In this document: piece by piece, positions 52,292-61,480 of the stretch | Layout of the letters: every line of letters begins with the position of its first letter | How positions within the stretch are numbered: position 1 is the stretch's first letter | Assembly: GCA_009784935.1 (NCBI GenBank) | Contig: WQXI01000007.1 | Coordinates: 21,127-85,126 of the forward strand | Source: Treponema sp. | GTDB taxonomy: Bacteria > Spirochaetota > Spirochaetia > Treponematales > Breznakiellaceae | DNA length: 64,000 nt | Direction: 5' to 3' | Notes under the pieces: generated by a model | Database searches by the model: none | What the model was told of the DNA's origin: nothing | The model's input: the letters and a program-made list of their open reading frames with translations, nothing else | Translations under genes and position numbers: made by a program

Positions 52292-53263
52292 ATGAGAAAC
52301 ATTTTAATGACTGTTTTTTTTGCCATTTTCGTATTTTGCGGTTTTTCATTCCTGTCTGCTTTAGAAGCAGGTCAGGTTGAATTTAATATCCGTTTTTATG
52401 ACAGGCGCGTTTACTATGCAGAATCTGACCCAATTTTTGTACAGATTACAATTACAAATAACAGTCCATTGCCATACCGCTTTAAACTTGCTGACGACAG
52501 GGCTTTTTCTGTAGATTTTGACATAAGAACAATGTCAAACAGACCTCTTCCCAGCGCTGATTCATTAGTTCGCAAAAGGACTATAAACAGTCAGGTTTTC
52601 TTCCGCGAAATTGCGATAGAAAGCGGCGAGTCATTTTCTTTTGTAGAAGACCTTCGCGATTATATCGCCTTTGGACAGCCGGGCTCATACAGGGTGCGTG
52701 CCAGAGTTTACCCGGAACTTTTACGCTCTTCTTCTGTACCTGCAATAGAATCAAATTATCTTAATCTTACTCTTAGGCCGGAAATTATTAACGGTCCTGA
52801 CGGAGTACCTGTCGAAATGGATATTGCAACAGGAGCTGTACTTGTAAAACAGCGCATTCCTCCTGATGAAGTTGTATCTTATATGATAACAGCCCGCCAG
52901 CAGTCTCAATGGGAAAGGTTCTTTCTTTACATGGACCTTGAACAAATGCTTCAGCGTGATCCTGTAATGAGACGAAGGTACATGGCCGAAAACGAAGCCG
53001 GAAGAAGACGAATGACTTTGGAATACAGACAGAGTCTTATGAATCCAACTATAGACGGGGATATCTCCGCTATTCCTACAACATTTACTATTTTAAATAC
53101 TGTTTATAATAATGATGTTGGAACTGTCGTCGTGCTCCAAAGATTTAGACAGGTCAATTTTACGCAATTAAGGCAATATACGTATCATCTGGAAAGAAAA
53201 GACAATTATTGGATCATTGTTAATTATACGGTCGAAGGACAAGGAACCGAAGCCAATCGTTGA
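52292..53263 (+). CDS. Secreted protein of unknown function
   Basis: 323 aa with a signal peptide (RNILMTVFFAIFVFCGFSFL) cleaved near SALEA, no lipobox. The N-terminal ~150 residues look like an immunoglobulin-like beta sandwich (YAESDPIFVQITITNNSPLP, GSYRVRARVYPELL). The C-terminal half includes helices and a final beta section (TFTILNTVYNNDVGTVVVLQ). ATG 52292 is six bases from AAGGGA; the ATG just before it is too close. No known family. Confidence 0.68.
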   Translation: MRNILMTVFFAIFVFCGFSFLSALEAGQVEFNIRFYDRRVYYAESDPIFVQITITNNSPLPYRFKLADDRAFSVDFDIRTMSNRPLPSADSLVRKRTINSQVFFREIAIESGESFSFVEDLRDYIAFGQPGSYRVRARVYPELLRSSSVPAIESNYLNLTLRPEIINGPDGVPVEMDIATGAVLVKQRIPPDEVVSYMITARQQSQWERFFLYMDLEQMLQRDPVMRRRYMAENEAGRRRMTLEYRQSLMNPTIDGDISAIPTTFTILNTVYNNDVGTVVVLQRFRQVNFTQLRQYTYHLERKDNYWIIVNYTVEGQGTEANR

Positions 53264-53331
53264 TTTAATTCGATTTGAATCTTCGGTTTTGGGCGATTGA
53301 CAACACCATATATAATGGGTAGGATGTTTTT

Positions 53332-53718
53332 GTGAGCAAAAAAGCATTAATTATTACAGATGGTTCAGAACCTATCACAAACATTGCAAAGCTTATATCA
53401 GACGCTTTGGGTTTGTTTACAGTAAACATCCGCACCGCAGAAAACTTTGAAGGCACAGATATTCTCCCCGTCGATGTTTTTTTTATCGGCTGTAACGAAC
53501 CTTCGCCCGCGTCATTCGCATATCTGCAGGACATGCTTTCCCATATCAATCTTGCATCCAGAAAATGCGGCGTTTTTTCTGTCAACGAAAAATCCTTAAA
53601 CTACCTTTGCTCAATTGTTAGTGATTGTGATGCCGGTCTTGGCGCTCCGCTTTTTGTTAAGAGCAAAATAGTACCTGTGCCTGCTCTGGAAAACTGGGTA
53701 AAGGGAATTATAAATTAA
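53332..53718 (+). CDS. Flavodoxin-like small protein of unknown function
   Basis: 128 aa starting at GTG 53332 (SKKALIITDGSEPITNIAKL). The alternating beta/alpha layout and LPVDVFFIGCNEPSP with SRKCGVFSVNEKSL resemble a flavodoxin-like fold, but the usual phosphate-binding loop (TxTGNT) is not seen, so FMN binding is doubtful. Its TAA shares one base with the apt start (TAATG), so it is coupled to apt. Confidence 0.6.
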   Translation: MSKKALIITDGSEPITNIAKLISDALGLFTVNIRTAENFEGTDILPVDVFFIGCNEPSPASFAYLQDMLSHINLASRKCGVFSVNEKSLNYLCSIVSDCDAGLGAPLFVKSKIVPVPALENWVKGIIN

Positions 53719-54242
53719 TGTTTAATCTAGATGATTATATCAGAAAAGTTCCTGACTTTCCCAAAAAAGGCATTTTGTTTTATGACATTACTTCTGTTCT
53801 TGCGTCTCCAATTGCATTTAAATACTGTATTGATAAAATGACAGAAATCTATAAAGACAAAAAGATCGAAGCTATTGCCGCTATAGAAGCCCGCGGTTTT
53901 TTATTTGCTTCGCCGTTTGCATATAACCTTGACATTCCTATTATCCCAATCAGAAAAAAAGGAAAGCTTCCCGGTATTACCCTGTCAAAAAAGTATGATT
54001 TAGAATATGCTCAGGCAGAAATCGAAGTTCACAGCGCGGATGTGCCAAAAGGAAAACGCGTTCTTCTTACAGATGATTTAATTGCGACAGGCGGAACTTT
54101 AAACGCGGCGCGTTCTATCTTAATAGAAGGCGGAGCGCATGTACCGGAAATTTTCGGCATAGTGGGACTTCCCTTTTTAAATTATCAAAAAGTTCTTGAT
54201 CCTACGCCTATTACAACATTAATCGAATATCACAGCGAATAA
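53718..54242 (+). CDS. apt: Adenine phosphoribosyltransferase
   Basis: Purine salvage: adenine plus PRPP gives AMP. 174 aa with the family's start FPKKGILFYDITSVLASP, AIEARGFLFASPFAY and the PRPP loop VLLTDDLIATGGTLNAA (two acidic residues intact). Length is normal. Coupled to the flavodoxin-like gene. Confidence 0.97.
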   Translation: MFNLDDYIRKVPDFPKKGILFYDITSVLASPIAFKYCIDKMTEIYKDKKIEAIAAIEARGFLFASPFAYNLDIPIIPIRKKGKLPGITLSKKYDLEYAQAEIEVHSADVPKGKRVLLTDDLIATGGTLNAARSILIEGGAHVPEIFGIVGLPFLNYQKVLDPTPITTLIEYHSE

Positions 54243-54250
54243 TTTAATTT

Positions 54251-55423
54251 TTACTTGCCTACATGTTCTCTGATAATAGAAGCCATTGGGTTATAGCTGA
54301 TTTTTATAATTTTTTGTTCGCGCTCATAACTCTCGGATGAATCAGAAGCATGCGCTGTGTTAATCATTACAGTGCTTCCGAATTCTCTGCGGACAGTGCC
54401 GTAAGAAGCTTGATTTGGATCTGTCGAACCAAGAACATCGCGTATTTTTTTTACGGCATTTTCGCCTTCATATACAAGAATCATACATTTAACTTCGCCA
54501 GGTTTTTCCATCTGCTCTTCTGTCTGGCCGTTGGGTCTTTGCCCGGACATAAATTCTACAATCTGATGAAACTGATCCCTTGCGCATTCGGCGCCAAAAC
54601 TCGCTCCCAGAACTCCTGATAAATCCGAGCTTATTTTAAAATGGAATTCTCTTTCTAAAAGTTCTAGCGCTCTTTTGCCGTAACTTGGAGCGAGTTTGTC
54701 TTTTAAAATATCTTTTACAGGTCCGTAAAAATCAAGCGCCTGCGAAAGAGAAAACCTGTGTACTTTTATGCCTATTATTCTTAACCCTGTTCTGGAAAAC
54801 ATATCGATGATTGCGCCGGGACGCGAAGAATTATGATGCCAGTTATCGGGTTTAATTATTACAAGGGTTCTTTCAATTTTTGTCGGATCGGGATAGACAA
54901 CATTCTCAACTAGGTTTTCTCTGCCTTCGAAAAAATCGGCAAACATCCTAAGATCTTTGTTTGCTTCGTCTTGTTTTCTTGGGGTAAGCACAGCAGGTTC
55001 AAAATAACGGACTTCGCTTGGATTTTCTGCAGAAAAAATTAAATCAGAATATGTATCGCGTATTGTTTCGCCGGCAAGAGCGTCTACTTCTACATGTTTT
55101 GTGTATAAATGGCCGCAGGCGTTAAGCAGCTGTTCGCAGGGGTCTTCGCCGCGGAATAAAAGGAAAAGTGTTCTATGGGGTCTTCCGCCGGAAGGACCAA
55201 AGTACTGTTTTACATAATCAGCCAAAAGAACAAGCTGATTGGAAGGCGCTCTTTCTTTTAATGAATCGGAATATTCATCTGCAAATTTTTGATCAGGAGC
55301 GAAAATCTGCGCGCCGACAAGTTCCAAATCTGTACGCATTAAAAGGCGCGAAAGCACACCGCCGGTTCTGCTTTTTGCCACAGTGTATGGTGTTACACAA
55401 ACATAAGATAAACATTGACTCAT
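54251..55423 (-). CDS. Double-domain nucleoside diphosphate kinase-like protein
   Basis: 390 aa, over twice the length of an ordinary NDK (about 140-150). The C-terminal half (~175-370) is a recognisable NDK: ERTLVIIKPDNWHH, GLRIIGIKVHRFS, MILVYEGENAVKKIRDVLG, and NTAHASDSSESYEREQKII, where the His is the phosphate-accepting residue (usual form NxxHGSDS). The N-terminal half (~1-165) shows the same fold features (YVCVTPYTVAKSRTGGV, DLELVGAQIF, LAGETIRDTYSDLIF), but the His position reads as Ser in FSAENPSE, so it should be inactive. A catalytic domain with a dead partner is inferred. Its start has AATG spacing but only a weak ribosome site. Confidence 0.75.
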   Translation of the reverse strand: MSQCLSYVCVTPYTVAKSRTGGVLSRLLMRTDLELVGAQIFAPDQKFADEYSDSLKERAPSNQLVLLADYVKQYFGPSGGRPHRTLFLLFRGEDPCEQLLNACGHLYTKHVEVDALAGETIRDTYSDLIFSAENPSEVRYFEPAVLTPRKQDEANKDLRMFADFFEGRENLVENVVYPDPTKIERTLVIIKPDNWHHNSSRPGAIIDMFSRTGLRIIGIKVHRFSLSQALDFYGPVKDILKDKLAPSYGKRALELLEREFHFKISSDLSGVLGASFGAECARDQFHQIVEFMSGQRPNGQTEEQMEKPGEVKCMILVYEGENAVKKIRDVLGSTDPNQASYGTVRREFGSTVMINTAHASDSSESYEREQKIIKISYNPMASIIREHVGK

Positions 55424-55478
55424 ATACTCAAATATAGTTCATTTTGAAACAAAATTCAACTGGAATAGTCTGAAGAAG

Positions 55479-55513
55479 TTCACACAAAGGCACAGAGGCA
55501 CAAAGGACACAGG
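55479..55513. repeat. Short CTCACAC/AAAGGC family repeat
   Basis: TTCACACAAAGGCACAGAGG followed by CACAAAGGACACAGGG. It lies in the 129-base gap between the NDK-like gene and fusA; the flanks are AT-rich with a duplicated AATGAAATAAT. Confidence 0.7.
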
Positions 55514-55552
55514 GAATGAAATAATAATGAAATAATATATTAAGATAAATTT

Positions 55553-57589
55553 TTAGCGTTCTGACTTTTTTTCGAAGTGCGAAAAAACAAGCGAAAAGGA
55601 AGCTCTGCCCTGTGACACACTCCTTAAACTTGTCATAAAACCGAACATTTTTTCCATTGGGGCTTGCGCTTTTATTTCGTCATAATCAGTTTTTGAGTTC
55701 ATACTTAAAATTTGTCCGCCCCTTTGGGTGACAAGGCTCATAACTTCGCCGACAAAATCATGGGGACTGCTCAAATCGACTGCCATAATTGGTTCTAAAA
55801 GAACGGGGCTTGCGTTTCTGGCAGCTTCGTCAAATGCCATGCTCGCGCAGGCTTCAAAAGCAAATTCTGTTCCTGTCTGCTCAGAATACTGAACATCAAT
55901 TACAGAAGCGATTATATCGATACAAGGGTATCCCATTACAATTCCTGACGCAAAAGCGCCGTTAACACCGCGTTCAATCGCTTCGAGGATATCCTGCGGT
56001 ATTTCGCTTCTTCCTGATGTTGTTTTTGCCGCAAAAATATATTTGTTGCCTGTTCCGCGCTTTGCAGGTTCTAATTTTATTGTTATTGTGGCAGCGTTTT
56101 CTTTTCCGGCAATAACCTTGGAGAAACTTTCTTTGTGTTCGTTTACCTTGCTTATCGATTCGCGGTATGTAACCTGAGGATTTCCCGCTTTTGCTCCAAG
56201 TTTAAACTCTTTTAAAATACGGGTTACAAGCACTTCTAGATGCAGTTCTCCCATACCGGAAATAATTAATTGTCCTGTTTCGTCATTTTCTCTTATTGTA
56301 AAAGTCGGGTCTTCTTTTGAAAGAATCTCAAGGATATCCTTTAATTTATCCTGATCCGATATTGTTTTTGGTTCGATAGAAATCGAAATTACTGGTTCCG
56401 GGAATTGCATTTTTTCCAGCAGTATAGGCCATCCCTCGCTTCCTATCGTATCGCCTGTCTGCGCAAGCTTCATTCCGATGATTACGCCGATATCCCCGGC
56501 ATTAAGAGAGTCCACAGCTTCTGACTTATTGGAATGCATTCTTAATATTCTGTTTGCTCTTTCTCGTTTTTTCTTTCCTACATTATAAACCTGACTCCCC
56601 GATTTAAAAGATCCGGAGTACATTCTTACATAACAAAGCGAACCTGCTTCTCTCTCGTGCTGTATTTTAAATATCAGCCCTAACGGCTGACCGTTTATGT
56701 CGCATGGAATATCTATATCTTCTTCTTTTTTTGTGTTGTGCCCGACAGCAGGAGGTCTCTGATCCGGAGAAGGAAGATAATCTACGATTGCGTCAATAAC
56801 AGGCTGAACACCCAGATTGCGCCGTGAAGCTCCAGCAAGTACCGGCAGTATTTCTCTTTTTATTACAGCGTTTCTAATTTCGGTTTTTAAGAGATCTGCG
56901 CTGATTTCTTCGCCGGCAAGATATTTTTCGGTTATAATGTCAGATACGCCGGAGAGAGAATCAATAAGTGTTTCGCGCCATTTTTTTGCTTCTTCTTCGT
57001 ATGCAGAACTAATCTGCGTAACAGACATTTCTTCGCCGTTATTTAACCATCGGATCTCTTTCATTTCTATTAAGTCAACAACGCCTTCGAATGAGCTTTC
57101 TTTTCCAATCGGGATTTGAAGCGCGATTGTATTTATTTTTAATTTGTTTTTTACATCATCAAGAACAAAGAAAAAATCCGCTCCTGTGCGATCCATCTTA
57201 TTTATATAGCCAACGCAGGGAACATTATAACGGCGCGCCTGCCGCCATACGGTTTCTGTCTGCGGCTCAACTCCATGAACAGCGTCAAAGACAGCGACAG
57301 CGCCGTCAAGAACTCTGAGAGACCTTTCTACCTCTGCAGTAAAATCAACATGCCCTGGAGTATCGATTATATTTATTTGATGTTCGCGCCAGTAAGTTGT
57401 CGTAGCCGCGCTCTGAATCGTAATGCCGCGCTGTTGTTCCTGTTCCATCCAGTCCATTGTAGCTTCGCCGTCGTCAACTTCGCCGATACGATGGCTTTTT
57501 CCGGTATAGAACAGGATCCTTTCTGTAGTAGTAGTTTTACCGGCATCAATGTGAGCCATGATGCCGATATTGCGCATTTTAGACAGCAT
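55553..57589 (-). CDS. fusA: Elongation factor G homologue, divergent type
   Basis: Ribosomal translocase-family GTPase, 678 aa. G1 [11 protein letters not shown]2 GITI, G3 DTPGHVDF, G4 NKMD, then domain II ([18 protein letters not shown]), III ([12 protein letters not shown]), IV ([13 protein letters not shown]) and V ([19 protein letters not shown]). In domain IV the tip reads [11 protein letters not shown] where E. coli EF-G has GSYHDVDSSE; the His important for translocation (His583 there) is Ser here. Spirochaetes carry more than one EF-G type, and this is probably a second form with a role other than the main elongation factor. It stands alone, not in a str operon. Confidence 0.9.
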   Translation of the reverse strand: MLSKMRNIGIMAHIDAGKTTTTERILFYTGKSHRIGEVDDGEATMDWMEQEQQRGITIQSAATTTYWREHQINIIDTPGHVDFTAEVERSLRVLDGAVAVFDAVHGVEPQTETVWRQARRYNVPCVGYINKMDRTGADFFFVLDDVKNKLKINTIALQIPIGKESSFEGVVDLIEMKEIRWLNNGEEMSVTQISSAYEEEAKKWRETLIDSLSGVSDIITEKYLAGEEISADLLKTEIRNAVIKREILPVLAGASRRNLGVQPVIDAIVDYLPSPDQRPPAVGHNTKKEEDIDIPCDINGQPLGLIFKIQHEREAGSLCYVRMYSGSFKSGSQVYNVGKKKRERANRILRMHSNKSEAVDSLNAGDIGVIIGMKLAQTGDTIGSEGWPILLEKMQFPEPVISISIEPKTISDQDKLKDILEILSKEDPTFTIRENDETGQLIISGMGELHLEVLVTRILKEFKLGAKAGNPQVTYRESISKVNEHKESFSKVIAGKENAATITIKLEPAKRGTGNKYIFAAKTTSGRSEIPQDILEAIERGVNGAFASGIVMGYPCIDIIASVIDVQYSEQTGTEFAFEACASMAFDEAARNASPVLLEPIMAVDLSSPHDFVGEVMSLVTQRGGQILSMNSKTDYDEIKAQAPMEKMFGFMTSLRSVSQGRASFSLVFSHFEKKSER

Positions 57590-57608
57590 ACAATTCTATT
57601 TTTTTATC

Positions 57609-58808
57609 TCACTTTAAGAAGTATGAAATAAATATACCTGCTACAATCGCAGAACCTATTGTACTGGAAACAATCGGTCCCATCGCATGCATTAAAAGAT
57701 GATTGTCAGGATTATAAAGCTGTCCCATTCTCTGGGAGATACGCGCTGCCATCGGCATTGCGGATACACCTGAGTTGCCGATTAACGGATTTACTTTTCC
57801 GCGTGTTATAAGACAGAGAAGTTTCGCTGTCATAATACCGCCGATTGTACCGAATATAAACGCTAAAAGACCGCAGGAAATAATAAGCAATGTCTGCGGA
57901 GTAAGGAAGCGATCCCATCTTGCAGAAGAGCCAATGCCCAATGCGACAAGGAATGTAAGGATACTTAATAAATCATTCTGGAAAGCGCGCACATAGCGAT
58001 CCGCTACTCCGCTTTCTCTAATTAGGTTACCGAGCATAAGCATAGAAATTAACGCGCCGGCTGCAGGAACAAAAACCAATGTAATAATCGTTACAATAAT
58101 CGGGAACATGATTTTTTGTTTTTGTGTTACTCTTTTTGGTTCCGGCATAACAATTACGCGTTCTTTTTTTGTTGTTAAAAGTTTCATGATAGGCGGCTGG
58201 ATAAAAGGAACAAGCGCCATGTATGAGAAAGCTGCAATGGCGATTGGCGGCAGTAAGTGCGGAGCAAGACGCGTCGCTGCATATATAGCAGTAGGACCGT
58301 CGGAACTTCCGATAATACCGATTGCGGCTGCTTCTTTAAGAGTGAAAGCGTCCATACCGGGAATAATGCTGCTTAAATAAAGTGAAATAAAGAAAGCTGT
58401 GAAGATACCAAGCTGTCCGCCGATACCGATAATCCAGCTTCTTGGATTTGCGATTAACGGACTAAAGTCTGTCATCGTTCCAAGGCAGAGGAATACCAAA
58501 GGCGGATATATTACAAGGCGGATACCGCTGTAGAGGAAGTTCATAAGACCGGGCAGTATTTTTACGCCTTCGGCATTATAAGTTCCGATTTCTTCGAACG
58601 CGGTTTCATAGCTGTGATACGCGTTAAGCCCGACATTCGGGAGGTTGGCGATTAAGATCCCAAATGCCAAAGGCAGCAGCAAAAGCGGTTCGTATTTTCT
58701 TACTATCGCGAGATACATAAAGAACAAACTTACCATTATCATTATGCCCTGACCTACTGTCATATGCTGAATGCCAAAAGTTTCGACTATAATTCTCAAA
58801 ATTTCCAT
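57609..58808 (-). CDS. oadB: Na+-transporting decarboxylase beta subunit (OadB/GcdB/MmdB family)
   Basis: 399-aa polytopic membrane protein that couples decarboxylation of a carboxybiotin to Na+ export. Family motifs: GIIGSSDGPTAIYAA and GVSAMPMAARISQRMG with HAMGPIVSSTIGSA at the C-terminal end. About nine to eleven membrane helices. Alpha and gamma subunits and the biotin carrier are not in the window, so the substrate (oxaloacetate, glutaconyl-CoA or methylmalonyl-CoA) cannot be named. The PRTase-like gene lies 19 bases upstream on the same strand and shares its promoter. Confidence 0.9.
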   Translation of the reverse strand: MEILRIIVETFGIQHMTVGQGIMIMVSLFFMYLAIVRKYEPLLLLPLAFGILIANLPNVGLNAYHSYETAFEEIGTYNAEGVKILPGLMNFLYSGIRLVIYPPLVFLCLGTMTDFSPLIANPRSWIIGIGGQLGIFTAFFISLYLSSIIPGMDAFTLKEAAAIGIIGSSDGPTAIYAATRLAPHLLPPIAIAAFSYMALVPFIQPPIMKLLTTKKERVIVMPEPKRVTQKQKIMFPIIVTIITLVFVPAAGALISMLMLGNLIRESGVADRYVRAFQNDLLSILTFLVALGIGSSARWDRFLTPQTLLIISCGLLAFIFGTIGGIMTAKLLCLITRGKVNPLIGNSGVSAMPMAARISQRMGQLYNPDNHLLMHAMGPIVSSTIGSAIVAGIFISYFLK

Positions 58809-58827
58809 AATTTCTAAGCTCCTTTAT

Positions 58828-59469
58828 CTAATATATTTTTGTATAACCTTCGCTGGAAATAATGGCATCCAGTTTTTGGCCGCTTTTGCACATTTGACAT
58901 TCGTTCGCTGTAAAAAGCTGATAGCCGGGAATGTCTTCTGATGTAAACAATGTATGGATTTCTTTGTCGGACACAACATCAGAAGCCTTGTATACAGACG
59001 AAATACCCGCGAGGTTTCCGCCGTAGTATGAGATACATTCAAGGGCGATATTTAATGAACGTCCTGACGATACTGTAGCTACAAGCAATAGTACATTCTT
59101 ACCGGTAATCCATTTTGTAGAACTATCAGAAAATATGAGTTTTCCGTAGGCATTATTTATAGGCGATATAACGTGAATAGTACCGCCCGAGTTTATCGAA
59201 GTTCCGTCTTGTACGAGCTCCTGCGCGGCATAAGCTCCGATAACGTCCATTTTTTCCATGCAAACTATCGTATCGATAATTGTGCTTGATAAGTAAGGAA
59301 TAACTATTTCCCTTGCGACATCTCTTGCTACTGTTGTATCGCTTTTGAGCGCGCTTACATCCAAGTAGTTGTTTGTATGTTTATTGTTTGTAGTAAAATG
59401 TCCGGGGGTAACATTTACAGTAATTATCGGGTTTTTTGCCAAGGATACATTAAAAGCCTTATCTTCCAT
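58828..59469 (-). CDS. Phosphoribosyltransferase-like protein with an altered PRPP loop
   Basis: 213 aa resembling orotate phosphoribosyltransferase in length and layout (YLDVSALKSDTTVARDVARE, TIVCMEKMDVIGAYAA, then the loop region GKNVLLLVATVSSGRSLNIA). In active PRTases the loop has two acidic residues (VDDVITTGG-type); here it reads VATVSSGRS, with Ala-Thr in their place. The C-terminus has a CQMC pair (ANECQMCKSG) that might bind metal. The function may be regulatory or a non-standard nucleotide enzyme. Promoter at 59490-59518; AGGAGG six bases before the ATG. Followed by oadB. Confidence 0.7.
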   Translation of the reverse strand: MEDKAFNVSLAKNPIITVNVTPGHFTTNNKHTNNYLDVSALKSDTTVARDVAREIVIPYLSSTIIDTIVCMEKMDVIGAYAAQELVQDGTSINSGGTIHVISPINNAYGKLIFSDSSTKWITGKNVLLLVATVSSGRSLNIALECISYYGGNLAGISSVYKASDVVSDKEIHTLFTSEDIPGYQLFTANECQMCKSGQKLDAIISSEGYTKIY

Positions 59470-59484
59470 TCCTTCCTCCTGCTA

Positions 59485-59512
59485 TTGATAAAATACCCCA
59501 ATAGGTTAAAAT
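59485..59512 (+). promoter_or_regulatory. Promoter of the GH3 lipoprotein, predicting a very short leader
   Basis: TTGATA (59485-59490), 16 bases, TAAAAT (59507-59512). The ATG is nine bases beyond the -10 box, so the leader would be only a few bases and no ribosome-binding site is seen. It overlaps the opposing promoter at 59490-59518. Confidence 0.45.
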
Positions 59513-59518
59513 AGTCAA
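59490..59518 (-). promoter_or_regulatory. Promoter of the PRTase-like/oadB unit
   Basis: On the minus strand TTGACT (59518-59513), 17 bases, TATTTT (59495-59490). Face-to-face overlap with the GH3 promoter means the two directions may compete. Confidence 0.65.
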
Positions 59519-59521
59519 TAT

Positions 59522-60658
59522 ATGCGCCCTGCGGTAAAAGTTCTTGTTTTATTGGTATTTCTCTCTTGTTCGAGGTTTACGGCTGTAGAGAACCAGTCAG
59601 AACCTGTTATAGACCCCCTTCGTTTACAGGCTGAAGAAATAGCAAATTCTATGAACGACAGGCTTCTTGCCGCACAGCTTTTAATAAGCGGAATTGACGG
59701 AAGAGAAAGCCTCTCGCAAAATATGATGGAATTACTTACAGATATACCTGCCGGCGGCATTATGTTTTTTAGGTATAATATTGACGCCAATACCGGGACA
59801 ATCCGCTCATTTTTATCGCAAATATCTGATTTTGTAAACGATAAATCCGGAATTCGTCCTTTTATGGCAATAGATCACGAAGGCGGCTCTGTTAACCGCC
59901 TGCCCCATCATTTACAAGTCATGCCTTCGGCTTCGCACTATTGGGAGCTTAATAATACCGAAGGAAAAGCCGCGGCTCTCGCTGCAATTAACCGTGACAG
60001 TTTAAGAGACGGAACTTTACTTAAAAGCCTTGGTATTAATATGAATTTTGCGCCTGTCGCCGAGTATCTTATGAACGAAAACAGCTCTTTTCTTGCCAGG
60101 CGTTCATACGGACCTGATCCTGTTTTTTGCGCCGAAGCGGCTTTGGCGTTTTTAACCGGTATGCAGCAAGCAGGCGTTTTGTGCGTTGTTAAACATTTTC
60201 CGGGCAGCGCGGGAGCAGATCCTCACTATTCTGCTTCTGTAATAAATGCAGACCTTTCCAGAATGGATGAACTTGCTTTTCCGTTTGACTATTTGATAAA
60301 AAATAACGCAAGGTCAATAATGGCGGCGCATACGCTAGTTCCTGTAATTGACGATAAAATTGCGAGCCTTTCTTCTGTTTTTATGCAGAACTGGCTCAGA
60401 GACAAATTGAAATTTGACGGTATTATTGTAAGCGATGATTTTATAATGGCTGCCGCCGGCAGAATAAATCCCGAAGACGCTGCGGTTTTATCTATCATTG
60501 CGGGCTCCGATATGATCTTAGTCTGGCCTGCGCATTTAAGAAAAACGCATGACGCAATAATTTTAGCTTTAGAAAACGGGAGCCTTCCCAGAGAAAGGCT
60601 TATAAACGCGGCGCAGAGGGTAATTTATGAAAAACTGCGTATGGGGATGATTGAATAA
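59522..60658 (+). CDS. Glycoside hydrolase family 3 lipoprotein (NagZ-like)
   Basis: 378 aa, lipobox VFLSC (Cys16). GH3 features in order: GGIMFFRYNI, MAIDHEGGSVNRL (substrate Asp-His-Glu loop), CVVKHFPGSAGADPHYSAS (with the KHFPG motif and the His/Asp acid-base dyad of NagZ-type enzymes), MAAHTLVPVID and GIIVSDDFIMAA (nucleophile Asp). It should release N-acetylglucosamine from muropeptides; as a lipoprotein it would act in the periplasm or outside, unlike cytoplasmic NagZ. No ribosome-binding site is visible. Downstream is a separate promoter. Confidence 0.88.
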   Translation: MRPAVKVLVLLVFLSCSRFTAVENQSEPVIDPLRLQAEEIANSMNDRLLAAQLLISGIDGRESLSQNMMELLTDIPAGGIMFFRYNIDANTGTIRSFLSQISDFVNDKSGIRPFMAIDHEGGSVNRLPHHLQVMPSASHYWELNNTEGKAAALAAINRDSLRDGTLLKSLGINMNFAPVAEYLMNENSSFLARRSYGPDPVFCAEAALAFLTGMQQAGVLCVVKHFPGSAGADPHYSASVINADLSRMDELAFPFDYLIKNNARSIMAAHTLVPVIDDKIASLSSVFMQNWLRDKLKFDGIIVSDDFIMAAAGRINPEDAAVLSIIAGSDMILVWPAHLRKTHDAIILALENGSLPRERLINAAQRVIYEKLRMGMIE

Positions 60659-60665
60659 TTCAATA

Positions 60666-60694
60666 TTGACAAAAGGCAAATCTTAAGATATATT
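60666..60694 (+). promoter_or_regulatory. Promoter of the BspA-type LRR gene
   Basis: TTGACA (60666-60671), 17 bases, TATATT (60689-60694). AGAGGAG and the ATG follow within 30 bases. Confidence 0.75.
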
Positions 60695-60719
60695 GTTTTT
60701 TAAAGAGGAGTTGAAGATT

Positions 60720-61427
60720 ATGGGAAAAAAAATTATTTTAGCAGTATTTCTTGCTGTATTTTTATTGGGAGTTAATTCCTTTGCTCAGAACGCTGCGGAT
60801 TTTACTGTAACTTTTACAGAACATTTTGACGGTGTCAAGATTACAGGTTATACAGGAAGCGTAAGAGCTGTAACTATTCCTGCAGCCATAGAAGGTCTTG
60901 CTGTTACAGAAATTTCTAACAACGCTTTTGCAAACAGAAATATAACTTCTGTAGTTGTACCTTCCAGTGTAACAATAATAGGTGACGGCGCTTTTTCTAA
61001 CTGCAGTCAGTTAACGTCAATTACGCTTCATGACAATATTACAAGTATAGGTATTAACGCCTTTAGAAGAACCGCGATAACTACAATCAGACTGCCTGCA
61101 AGAATTACAATAATCAGCCAAGGCGCTTTTGCAGAATGCAGAAACCTTACAAGTATTGTAATCCCAGAGGGCGTTACAATTATCGGTCAAGAAGCGTTTA
61201 CTACAAACGTTGCTTTGACTTCTATTACTTTTCCTTCTACGCTCAGAGCGATTCATAACAGCGCGTTTTTAAACTGTACCTTGCTTTCTTCGATTACTAT
61301 TCCTGATTCTGTAACAAATATTGAATTTAGAGGAAACCCGTTTGTTGGATGTAATGCTCTTCCTATGGTAACACAGGCTGCTTTAAGAAGACGCGGTTGG
61401 AACCCAAACGCAAGTAACGCCAGATAA
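60720..61427 (+). CDS. BspA-type leucine-rich repeat secreted protein
   Basis: 235 aa with a signal peptide (KKIILAVFLAVFLLGVNSFA) and no lipobox. From about residue 40 there are roughly five BspA-like (LRR_5) repeats of ~23 residues: VVVPSSVTIIGDGAFSNCSQ, ITLHDNITSIGINAFRRT, IRLPARITIISQGAFAECRN, IVIPEGVTIIGQEAFTTN and ITIPDSVTNIEF. Such proteins are common in host- and gut-associated treponemes and often bind proteins or other bacteria. Start ATG 60720 with AGAGGAG eight bases away. Own promoter and terminator: a single-gene unit. Confidence 0.88.
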   Translation: MGKKIILAVFLAVFLLGVNSFAQNAADFTVTFTEHFDGVKITGYTGSVRAVTIPAAIEGLAVTEISNNAFANRNITSVVVPSSVTIIGDGAFSNCSQLTSITLHDNITSIGINAFRRTAITTIRLPARITIISQGAFAECRNLTSIVIPEGVTIIGQEAFTTNVALTSITFPSTLRAIHNSAFLNCTLLSSITIPDSVTNIEFRGNPFVGCNALPMVTQAALRRRGWNPNASNAR

Positions 61428-61446
61428 CTTTTTAATTAATTATAAG

Positions 61447-61480
61447 GGCTGTCCGAGAGGTAATCTTGGACAGCCTTTTT
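61447..61480 (+). terminator. Rho-independent terminator after the LRR gene
   Basis: 8-bp stem GGCTGTCC/GGACAGCC with a 13-base loop, followed by TTTTT. It ends at the convergent gene's stop. Confidence 0.88.

Noticed and set aside
48793..52326. Longer mfd start at 52326
   Set aside because: It would overlap the divergent secreted gene's start and adds a hydrophobic leader foreign to Mfd.
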